Positions 1 to 5,416 of a stretch of DNA of 11,292 nucleotides are shown piece after piece. Each line of letters starts with the position of its first letter. Position 1 is the stretch's first letter. The DNA lies in contig JBEDEM010000081.1 in the NCBI GenBank assembly GCA_041175665.1, positions 1 through 11,292 on the forward strand, given 5' to 3'. The notes beneath the pieces are model-generated. The model was not told the DNA's origin and searched no databases. It saw only the letters and a program-made list of their open reading frames with translations. Source of the stretch: UBA3064 sp016868095 (GTDB lineage Bacteria > Pseudomonadota > Gammaproteobacteria > Burkholderiales > Burkholderiaceae_E). Made by a program: the position numbers and the translations under genes.

Positions 1-69
1 GGTCGAAACGATCCTTGCCCTTGTGGTTCGGGAAAGAAATTTAAGCAATGCCATGGCCGTGTGGCCTAG
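1..69 (+). CDS. secA: Preprotein translocase ATPase SecA, C-terminal end (partial)
   Basis: Only the last 22 codons are present; the gene enters from the left edge and stops at TAG. The fragment reads DPCPCGSGKKFKQCHG followed by RVA. This is the zinc-binding SEC-C tail of SecA, with the CxC...CH ligand set complete. In SecA this tail binds SecB and phospholipid and is not part of the motor. Other proteins (for example YchJ-like and UPF0225 proteins) can carry a SEC-C motif. The extreme C-terminal position and argJ immediately downstream, a common betaproteobacterial neighbour, make secA the best reading. Nothing can be said about the rest of the protein. Confidence 0.88.
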   Translation, partial: GRNDPCPCGSGKKFKQCHGRVA

Positions 70-111
70 TGAAGCGGTGCTCGGCGACTAGTCAATAAGG
101 AGAGCGGTGCA

Positions 112-1359
112 ATGGCAGCAGGACTCCAAGCCCCTAAGCCCCAAGATTTATTAGCCGTAGAAGGCATGAAGATCGGTACTGCGCGCGCTGGTATTCGAAA
201 ACCAGGTAAGCGCGATCTCTTGGTGATGCAATTCGACGCAGGTTCGGTTGCAGCCGGCGTCTTCACACGGAATCGATTTTGCGCCGCCCCAGTGCATGTT
301 TGTCGCAAGCATTTGACTGAGAGCAAGGGATCGATTCGGGCGCTGGTGGTAAACACAGGCAATGCCAATGCGGGCACGGGTCAAGCCGGTTTGCTAACGG
401 CTCAAGAGACCTGCGAGCATCTTGCCTCGATGCTACAGCTTGTGCCCTCGGAGGTCTTGCCCTTGTCCACGGGTGTGATTCTCGAACCCTTGCCGCTTGA
501 GCGCTTGATTGCTGGCCTACCTGAAGCCTTGCAAGCGGCCGACATGGGTAGCGATGGATGGCTTGAGGCTGCAGAGGCCATCATGACGACCGACACGCTG
601 CCCAAAGCAGCATCGATGGCGATTGAAACCGGTGGTAAGCGTTACCACTTGAGTGGCATCTCCAAAGGCGCAGGCATGATTAGGCCCAACATGGCAACCA
701 TGCTTGCGGTGATGGTCTGTGATGCAGCGATTTCGCCTGAGCTACTTGGGCGGTGGTTGCAAGACATCAACGCCCAAAGCTTTAACCGGATCACGGTTGA
801 TGGCGATACATCGACCAATGATTCGTTTTTGCTGGTTGCCACCGGTGCAAAGTCCTCGAGCACGGCACAGGTGATCGATGACGATGCCCACCCCGATGCT
901 GCGGCGCTCAAGCAGGCCATGATGTTGATGGCCAAAAAGCTTGCCCAAGCGATTGTTCGCGACGGTGAAGGTGCAAGCAAGTTTATTGCAGTCCAGGTTG
1001 AGCAAGCGGCAAGCGATGACGAGGCTTCACAGGTTGCTTATGCGATCGCCCATTCGCCGCTGGTTAAGACGGCTTTTTTTGCGTCCGATCCCAATCTTGG
1101 TCGCATTCTTTGTGCAGTTGGTTATGCCGGGATCGATGATTTGGATGTTCAAAAGGTCGAGTTGTTTTTGGATGATGTTCATGTTGCCACCCAAGGCGGG
1201 CGCCACCCCGCGTATCGCGAAGAAGATGGGCAGCGGGTTATGAAGCAGCAAGACATCACCGTGCGTGTTGCTTTGGGGCGGGGGCAGGCACAAACAACGG
1301 TTTGGACCTGCGATTTTTCTCACGACTATGTTTCGATCAATGCCGACTACAGATCCTAA
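112..1359 (+). CDS. argJ: Bifunctional glutamate N-acetyltransferase / amino-acid acetyltransferase ArgJ
   Basis: 415 residues, the usual ArgJ length. ArgJ moves the acetyl group from N-acetylornithine to glutamate in the cyclic arginine pathway; many versions also make N-acetylglutamate from acetyl-CoA. Family hallmarks are all visible: VVNTGNANAGTG at residues 79-90, TTDTLPK at 159-165, and the self-cleavage segment KGAGMIRPNMATML at 185-198. Thr196 is the expected nucleophile, exposed when the precursor splits into alpha and beta chains. DGDTSTND follows, and the protein ends in ADYRS, a normal ArgJ end. The start is supported by AAGGAG at 97-102, nine bases before the ATG. The gene starts 42 bp after secA and overlaps the next gene, so all may be cotranscribed. 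Whether it is bifunctional or only transfers acetyl groups cannot be told from the sequence. Confidence 0.96.
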   Translation: MAAGLQAPKPQDLLAVEGMKIGTARAGIRKPGKRDLLVMQFDAGSVAAGVFTRNRFCAAPVHVCRKHLTESKGSIRALVVNTGNANAGTGQAGLLTAQETCEHLASMLQLVPSEVLPLSTGVILEPLPLERLIAGLPEALQAADMGSDGWLEAAEAIMTTDTLPKAASMAIETGGKRYHLSGISKGAGMIRPNMATMLAVMVCDAAISPELLGRWLQDINAQSFNRITVDGDTSTNDSFLLVATGAKSSSTAQVIDDDAHPDAAALKQAMMLMAKKLAQAIVRDGEGASKFIAVQVEQAASDDEASQVAYAIAHSPLVKTAFFASDPNLGRILCAVGYAGIDDLDVQKVELFLDDVHVATQGGRHPAYREEDGQRVMKQQDITVRVALGRGQAQTTVWTCDFSHDYVSINADYRS

Positions 1360-2263
1360 AGCCGAGCCAGTCCTGGCTGGCCTGGCCGATCAGTTGCAAG
1401 CGCTGATAAGTCAACTTTCCGGGCTGATGCCTCATGTGAAGCCACCCGATTGGGAATCGGCTGTCGCATTCCGTTGGCGTCGTCGACAAAGTGCGCTTGG
1501 GGTTCAGGCCTGGTTATCCCCGGTAAAACACCGCTCGGACCTTGGCCTTGATGATTTGCAGCATATCGACGAGCAAAAGCAAATCCTGGTGCGTAACACC
1601 CGACAATTCGTCGAGGGGCGTACGGCTAATAATGTTTTGCTGACCGGGTCAAGGGGCACTGGCAAGAGTTCGATGATCAAGGCCTTGCTTAATGCCTTTC
1701 ATCCAAAGGGCTTGCGGATGATTGAGGTCGATAAAGAAGATCTTGTCGACTTGCCCGATATTGTCGATTTGGTGGCTGAGCGTCCCGAGCGTTTTGTGAT
1801 CTTTTGCGATGACTTGTCCTTTGAAGAGGGCGAGGGTGGTTATAAGGCGCTCAAGACTGTTTTGGACGGTTCGATTGCGGCTCAATCTGACAATGTACTG
1901 GTCTATGCGACCTCGAATCGCCGTCATTTGATGCCCGAGTACATGCGAGAAAATCTCGACAACAAATACACCGAGGATGGCGAAATTCACCCCGGGGAGA
2001 CGGTTGAAGAAAAGATTTCGCTCTCTGAACGCTTTGGTTTGTGGGTGCCCTTTTACCCCTTTAATCAGGATCACTACCTGAGTGTCGTGGCGCATTGGAT
2101 GGCTCAACTGGGCGCAGACGGCAAGCAAATCGAAAAGGCGCGTGGCGATGCCCTTCGCTTTGCCCTCGAGCGCGGTTCGCGTTCGGGTCGTGTTGCCTCG
2201 CAATTTGCACGAGACTGGATCGGCCAATATGGCCATCGACGTCGCAGCCGGCGTTCTGCTTAA
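1340..2263 (+). CDS. DUF815-family AAA+ ATPase
   Basis: 307 residues from the ATG at 1340; an in-frame ATG at 1328 would add four residues, and neither has a clear ribosome binding site. The protein has an N-terminal helical part, then Walker A GSRGTGKSS at residues 103-111 (Lys109), Walker B FVIFCDD at 152-158, and a sensor-like ATSNRRH segment around Asn193. The conserved stretch RFGLWVPFYPFNQDHYL lies further on. This pattern is that of DUF815, an ATPase family whose cellular role is not established. The start overlaps the end of argJ by 20 bp (32 bp with the upstream ATG) and the end overlaps mutT, so translational coupling is likely. The C-terminus is basic (HRRRSRRSA). A longer reading frame beginning at 1265 runs deep inside argJ and is unlikely. 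Confidence 0.9.
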   Translation: MPTTDPKAEPVLAGLADQLQALISQLSGLMPHVKPPDWESAVAFRWRRRQSALGVQAWLSPVKHRSDLGLDDLQHIDEQKQILVRNTRQFVEGRTANNVLLTGSRGTGKSSMIKALLNAFHPKGLRMIEVDKEDLVDLPDIVDLVAERPERFVIFCDDLSFEEGEGGYKALKTVLDGSIAAQSDNVLVYATSNRRHLMPEYMRENLDNKYTEDGEIHPGETVEEKISLSERFGLWVPFYPFNQDHYLSVVAHWMAQLGADGKQIEKARGDALRFALERGSRSGRVASQFARDWIGQYGHRRRSRRSA

Positions 2264-2837
2264 CCGCCAGGGCGAGGTCTTGCTGGCGCAGCGGCCCAAA
2301 GGCAAGGTCTATGAGGGTTGGTGGGAAGTTCCCGGGGGGAAATTCGAAGCGGGTGAAACAGCTCACGAGGCGTTGGCCCGCGAGCTCGACGAGGAACTAG
2401 GGCTTCGTATAGAGCGCTCAAGTCCCTGGTGCCTGCGCGAGTACCACTACCCGCACGGCCATGTGCGCTTGCATGTTCGACGCGTCTGGCAATGGCAAGG
2501 TGAGCCACGCTCACTTGAGTCCCAGGCTTTTGCTTGGGTTGATCCCAGAAAACGAGCCGAGATGGGGGTTTCGCCGCTTTTGCCAGCCACTGAACCCATG
2601 ATGGACTGGCTTTTGCTCCCGGCAAGCTTAAGCATGTCGGATGCTCGCCTCGATCAAATTCAATGGTTTGAGGCGAGTGATACCGCGGACAGTATGGCGA
2701 TGATCGAGCATCATTCGGCTTCGAGTTTGAAGCCGGTTTATTTGCGGCGCGGCAATGAGTGCTTGGATATATTGAGGCTTGCAGGCGAGGCTCAGTGCTC
2801 ATCCTCACCTGGGGTCTCTTCGCCAGCCAACCGATAA
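2229..2837 (+). CDS. mutT: MutT-type Nudix hydrolase (8-oxo-dGTP diphosphatase) with extra C-terminal tail
   Basis: 202 residues from the ATG at 2229. Residues 1-131 form a complete MutT-like Nudix domain: MAIDVAAGVLL, EGWWEVPGGKFEAGE, and a Nudix box from Gly37 to Leu59 (G-x5-E-x7-REL-x-EE-x-GL) with metal-binding Glu52, Glu55 and Glu56. MutT removes oxidised guanine nucleotides from the dNTP pool. The domain closes at LLPATEPMMDWLLLP, where typical MutT proteins of 130-140 residues end. About 71 further residues follow with no motif I can name with confidence. In some proteobacteria MutT is fused to a ThiE-like barrel at this point, so the tail may be a stump of such a domain (inference). 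The start lies 35 bp inside the DUF815 gene with no clear Shine-Dalgarno, and the last 46 bp run over the end of yacG on the other strand. Confidence 0.88.
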   Translation: MAIDVAAGVLLNRQGEVLLAQRPKGKVYEGWWEVPGGKFEAGETAHEALARELDEELGLRIERSSPWCLREYHYPHGHVRLHVRRVWQWQGEPRSLESQAFAWVDPRKRAEMGVSPLLPATEPMMDWLLLPASLSMSDARLDQIQWFEASDTADSMAMIEHHSASSLKPVYLRRGNECLDILRLAGEAQCSSSPGVSSPANR

Positions 2838-3016
2838 CGGTCGCTTGCCCAATCACCGAGGTCATTGAGTTTGCAGCGCTCGCTGCAAAAGGGCCGGTAG
2901 CGATTGCTTGGCGCATAGATCGAGTCCCTCGCGCATTTGGGGCAGGCCACCACGAGGGCTTTGCTTGGTGGGTCTCGATCAGAAGTTGCAGAGTTCAATG
3001 GTGAAGGCAACGTCAC
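2792..3016 (-). CDS. yacG: DNA gyrase inhibitor YacG (zinc-binding protein)
   Basis: Small zinc protein of up to 74 residues. The YacG signature is clear: VACPKC with Cys25 and Cys28, then YRPFCSERCKLNDLGDWAS with Cys44 and Cys48, ending in an acidic tail. In E. coli YacG binds gyrase B and limits its DNA binding. The start is uncertain. The longest frame begins with GTG at 3016, 38 bp inside zapD and without a clear ribosome binding site; TTG or GTG codons nearer the first CPKC could be used and would give a protein of 50-65 residues. It is the last gene of the leftward run, and its end overlaps mutT by 46 bp on the opposite strand. Function is firm, the N-terminus is not. Confidence 0.9.
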   Translation of the reverse strand: MTLPSPLNSATSDRDPPSKALVVACPKCARDSIYAPSNRYRPFCSERCKLNDLGDWASDRYRLAGEETPGEDEH

Positions 3017-3728
3017 GGTCGATGGGTTTGGGCTTGGCAGCGCCTTCTTGCCGGGTAAACCGTAACCACATCAAATACTGATTAGCACTCATCTCGGGAA
3101 TAGCCTGCGGGTCGACCGGCAACACCCGAACCAGTTGAAAACTACGCCCGGTGAGCTGCATTTGATAAGTGCCCTTGCTGGCAAGGACTTGCTGGCTCTG
3201 ACCTGTTTCGCGTAACAGGCCAAGCATGACCTGAAGCGCGGCTTCAAGCGGGCGCAAATACCCACACCAAAGCTTCATATCCTCTAGTCGCTGTTCGGGG
3301 GGGCGCTGCTGCCAGGCGTGATAAGAGGGAACATCAAAAGCGCAGGCACCCCCTGGCACCGAGGCTCTGGCCCTAACCGACATTAACCATTCATGCTCGA
3401 GCAAGGCCTGTCCGGGCTTGCCCTGAACGTTGGCAAGATTGTGACGAGTTCTTTGCATGGCATCGATGGTTTGCTCGAGCCTGTCTGCGGCAACCGCGGG
3501 GTTATCGCGCAAACTCACCAGCATGTTGCGCTGCCGATCGAGTTCTTGCAGCAATTCTGTTTTAAGGTCACTGCGCCCCGACATGCCGAGCACATCAAAG
3601 ATCGCCGTCAAGGCAACATGATGATCGGCTGCCGATTCACGCTTGGCAAACAAGCCCATGCGGGCAAACAATTCTTCAAGTCGAAGCAGGTTGCGGATGC
3701 GCTCAGAAAGTGGGAACTCGTACATCAT
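2979..3728 (-). CDS. zapD: Cell division protein ZapD (FtsZ-bundling factor)
   Basis: 249 residues, matching the usual ZapD length of about 250. The N-terminus YEFPLSERIRNLLRLEELF and the later segments YHAWQQRPPEQRLEDMKLW and ANQYLMWLRFTRQ are characteristic of ZapD (formerly YacF/DUF1342). ZapD is a cytoplasmic helical protein that crosslinks FtsZ filaments in the division ring. The ATG at 3728 is chosen because it makes an ATGA overlap with the coaE stop and follows GGAGGA at 3745-3740; the next ATG at 3725 is also possible and removes one residue. Upstream in-frame codons lie inside coaE and give an unrelated sequence. It lies between coaE and yacG, with overlaps at both ends, so one transcript is likely. 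Confidence 0.95.
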   Translation of the reverse strand: MMYEFPLSERIRNLLRLEELFARMGLFAKRESAADHHVALTAIFDVLGMSGRSDLKTELLQELDRQRNMLVSLRDNPAVAADRLEQTIDAMQRTRHNLANVQGKPGQALLEHEWLMSVRARASVPGGACAFDVPSYHAWQQRPPEQRLEDMKLWCGYLRPLEAALQVMLGLLRETGQSQQVLASKGTYQMQLTGRSFQLVRVLPVDPQAIPEMSANQYLMWLRFTRQEGAAKPKPIDRDVAFTIELCNF

Positions 3729-4432
3729 GGCGGCGATTGTCCTCCATGAGAGGCAGAAGCACCAAACCAAGTCTCAGCCTTCGTTAGGAAGTCCTCGTGC
3801 AGCGAATCGACCTGCGCTTGAAGCTCAGCAAGGCTGCCTTGATTGGAAATCACGGCGTCGGCTTGGGCAAGGCGTTGTTCTCGGGTGGCCTGGGCTGCCA
3901 TGATCGATTTGACGCGTTCTTCACTAAGTCCTGATCGCTTCATAACGCGTGCGATTTGGATGGCTTCAGGGCAGTCCACGACCAAAATATGCTGCACCCG
4001 TTCGCGTGGATGATCCGATTCGATGAGCAGCGGTATGGCAAGCAGCACGTAAGCACTGGCAGCAAGGCTGATTTCGCGCTCGCTGATCTGGCGAATCATC
4101 GGATGTAGGATCGACTCGAGCTTTTTTCGCTGCCGGGGATCTTCAAACACAATCTCGCGCATGCGCTTACGATCCAAAGCGCCATCAGGTGTCGCCACAT
4201 CGTCGCCAAAGCTTGAGATGATTGCAGGCATCGCGACCCCACCTGCAGCGGTGATGCGATGGGCAATGTCGTCGGTATCGATCACCGTAATGCCCTTTTC
4301 CTGAAAACAGGCTGCGACGGTCGATTTGCCACTTCCAATACCGCCGGTGAGTCCAACAATCCAGCGTTTAACCCGTGTGGGTTCAGGATCGGGCTTGGCG
4401 GGCGCGGCGTTAGCATCGAGCGTGTTCGTCAT
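3725..4432 (-). CDS. coaE: Dephospho-CoA kinase CoaE
   Basis: 235 residues. It catalyses the last step of coenzyme A synthesis, phosphorylating the ribose 3'-hydroxyl of dephospho-CoA with ATP. The core starts at residue 25 with IVGLTGGIGSGKST, whose P-loop spans Gly30-Thr38 with Lys36. DTDDIAH follows, then LHPMIRQ and the LLAIPLLIES / VVDCPEAIQIARVMKRSG region, all standard for CoaE. About 20 residues rich in Ala, Pro, Asp and Lys precede the core; most CoaE proteins lack such an extension. The ATG has no strong Shine-Dalgarno of its own. It overlaps by one base (TGATG) the stop of an 11-codon frame that does have a strong site, so coupled initiation is plausible. Confidence 0.95.
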   Translation of the reverse strand: MTNTLDANAAPAKPDPEPTRVKRWIVGLTGGIGSGKSTVAACFQEKGITVIDTDDIAHRITAAGGVAMPAIISSFGDDVATPDGALDRKRMREIVFEDPRQRKKLESILHPMIRQISEREISLAASAYVLLAIPLLIESDHPRERVQHILVVDCPEAIQIARVMKRSGLSEERVKSIMAAQATREQRLAQADAVISNQGSLAELQAQVDSLHEDFLTKAETWFGASASHGGQSPP

Positions 4433-4467
4433 CAGCGTGGGGCCTGCATTTTTCTAGCATCGAGCAT
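4432..4467 (-). CDS. Possible 11-codon leader peptide coupled to coaE
   Basis: Between pilD and coaE the minus strand holds ATG at 4467 followed by codons for MLDARKMQAPR and a TGA whose final A is the first base of the coaE ATG (TGATG). The frame is preceded by CTAAGGAG at 4484-4477, nine bases from its ATG, which is the best ribosome binding site in this intergenic stretch; coaE itself has none comparable. This suggests ribosomes load here and restart at coaE. The alternative is that it is the relic of an earlier coaE start now out of frame. The peptide has no recognisable function, and its being translated is an inference. Confidence 0.4.
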   Translation of the reverse strand: MLDARKMQAPR

Positions 4468-4476
4468 GGTGTAAAA

Positions 4477-4484
4477 CTCCTTAG
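4477..4484 (-). promoter_or_regulatory. Strong Shine-Dalgarno overlapping the pilD stop
   Basis: Read on the minus strand, CTAAGGAG spans these positions and includes the TAA stop codon of pilD. It lies nine bases upstream of the ATG at 4467 and 44 bases upstream of the coaE ATG, too far to serve coaE directly. It is the reason for proposing that the short leader frame is translated. Confidence 0.6.
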
Positions 4485-5326
4485 GGCGAGAGCAAGGGGC
4501 GCAAGCTTTGTTCGGCAAAGGCTATGCAGGCAGCGCCAAGGCATAAGTGTGGTCCAAAGGCGATCGCTTCGCCTTGTTCGCGCCGACCGGTGAACCCCAG
4601 GATCAGACCGACGATCACGCCGCTGCTTGCGGCGATGAAAACAACCGCAGGCAATGCCGGGTAGCCAAACCAAGCGCCAATAGCAGCAAGTAACTTAAAG
4701 TCACCTGCGCCCATACCATCGTAGCCCCGCCAGGACTTATAAAGCGCATTTAAGAGCCACAAGCTGCAATAACCCGCAGCCGCCCCTATGACCGCCTGAT
4801 CGAGCCCAGCGAAGAGCTCTGCACAGTTAAACAGTAGGCCTGCCCACATCAGCCCCAAGGTCAGCATATCGGGCAGGAGTCTGGTTTCCACATCAATCCA
4901 TGCGAGAACCCAAAGCGTCCAACCCAAAAGGCAAAGCGCTGCCGTTTCGAGTGCCAGCCCATGTTGGATAAGCGCAAGCAGGCTCACGGCAATCGGTCCC
5001 ATGGTGAAAGCGACAAAGGCTAAACCCTTGAGCGGTACAAAGCATATTGATGCTGCGGGTTCTTGCGGCATTTGCTGAGCTTGGCCGTCAGTCTGGGCTT
5101 GGCGGTCAGTATGAGCTTGGCCGTCAGTGTGGGCTTGGTCCTCAGCCTGGGCTTGCGCCCAGTCGTCGAATAAGCGCTGAGGCAAGCGGCGGGTGAGTCG
5201 CGCAAGCGGCAAAGAAGCAATCAGCCCGATGAAAGCCGCCGCGCCAAGCATCCAGGGTTCGGGCATGGACTGCAAAAGAAAGTTCCAGTCAATCGAAAGC
5301 ATGGCCGATTCTGACCTTGCGCGCAT
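4481..5326 (-). CDS. pilD: Prepilin peptidase (A24 family) lacking the zinc/methylase cysteines
   Basis: 281 residues from the ATG at 5326; the ATG at 5302 would give 273, and neither has a good ribosome binding site. It is a multi-pass inner-membrane aspartic protease that trims type IV pilin and pseudopilin leaders. The peptidase part is intact: WIDVETRLLPD with Asp145, and GYDGMGAGDFKLL with Asp209. Their 64-residue spacing matches what I recall for P. aeruginosa PilD (Asp149/Asp213). The N-terminal part is abnormal. The usual GSFLNVVIxRLP motif is reduced to IGLIASLPLARLTRRLP (residues 33-49), and the two CxxC pairs of the cytoplasmic zinc domain are absent; the only nearby cysteine is Cys95. 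Residues 59-82 are instead four hexapeptide repeats. Loss of the N-methylase activity is therefore inferred. It begins the leftward run before coaE. Confidence 0.88.
   Translation of the reverse strand: MRARSESAMLSIDWNFLLQSMPEPWMLGAAAFIGLIASLPLARLTRRLPQRLFDDWAQAQAEDQAHTDGQAHTDRQAQTDGQAQQMPQEPAASICFVPLKGLAFVAFTMGPIAVSLLALIQHGLALETAALCLLGWTLWVLAWIDVETRLLPDMLTLGLMWAGLLFNCAELFAGLDQAVIGAAAGYCSLWLLNALYKSWRGYDGMGAGDFKLLAAIGAWFGYPALPAVVFIAASSGVIVGLILGFTGRREQGEAIAFGPHLCLGAACIAFAEQSLRPLLSP
5081..5152 (-). repeat. Four 18-bp tandem repeats inside pilD
   Basis: Four adjacent 18-bp units at 5081-5098, 5099-5116, 5117-5134 and 5135-5152 share a ttggccgtcag-like core. The first three are very similar to one another; the fourth has diverged. 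Read in the pilD frame they encode AQTDGQ, AHTDRQ, AHTDGQ and AQAEDQ, a hydrophilic loop between the first membrane segment and the catalytic core. The unit length keeps the frame, so copy number could change without breaking the gene. Confidence 0.92.
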
Positions 5327-5416
5327 GCTGCTGCAAGCCGATTAAGCCCATAATCGAGGCTTAGTCAAAAAGAAGGCCTGTGACAACCGGGCATTATTTA
5401 AGGAGGAGAGATCAGC
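5327..5416. promoter_or_regulatory. Divergent intergenic region between pilD and the dehydratase
   Basis: This 90-bp gap must supply the start signals for the leftward pilD run and the rightward dehydratase gene. It contains a short inverted repeat, TAAGCC at 5343-5348 and GGCTTA at 5358-5363, separated by nine bases and a possible operator. A CATAAT hexamer at 5349-5354 resembles a -10 element but has no convincing -35 partner. AGGAGG at 5401-5406 is the ribosome binding site of the dehydratase. No promoter can be assigned firmly. Confidence 0.35.

Noticed and set aside
70..111. Separate promoter for argJ in the secA-argJ gap
   Set aside because: The 42-bp gap holds a good ribosome binding site but no recognisable -35/-10 pair; cotranscription with secA is simpler.
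1649..2305. 218-residue minus-strand reading frame opposite the DUF815 gene
   Set aside because: It is antisense to an unmistakable Walker A/B ATPase and has no recognisable motif of its own.
2260..2916. 218-residue minus-strand reading frame opposite mutT
   Set aside because: It overlaps the Nudix box in antisense and also clashes with yacG on the same strand in another frame; no motif is visible.
5343..5363. Terminator hairpin between pilD and the dehydratase
   Set aside because: The stem is only six base pairs with no T-run, and the site is upstream of both divergent genes, so an operator is more likely than a terminator.
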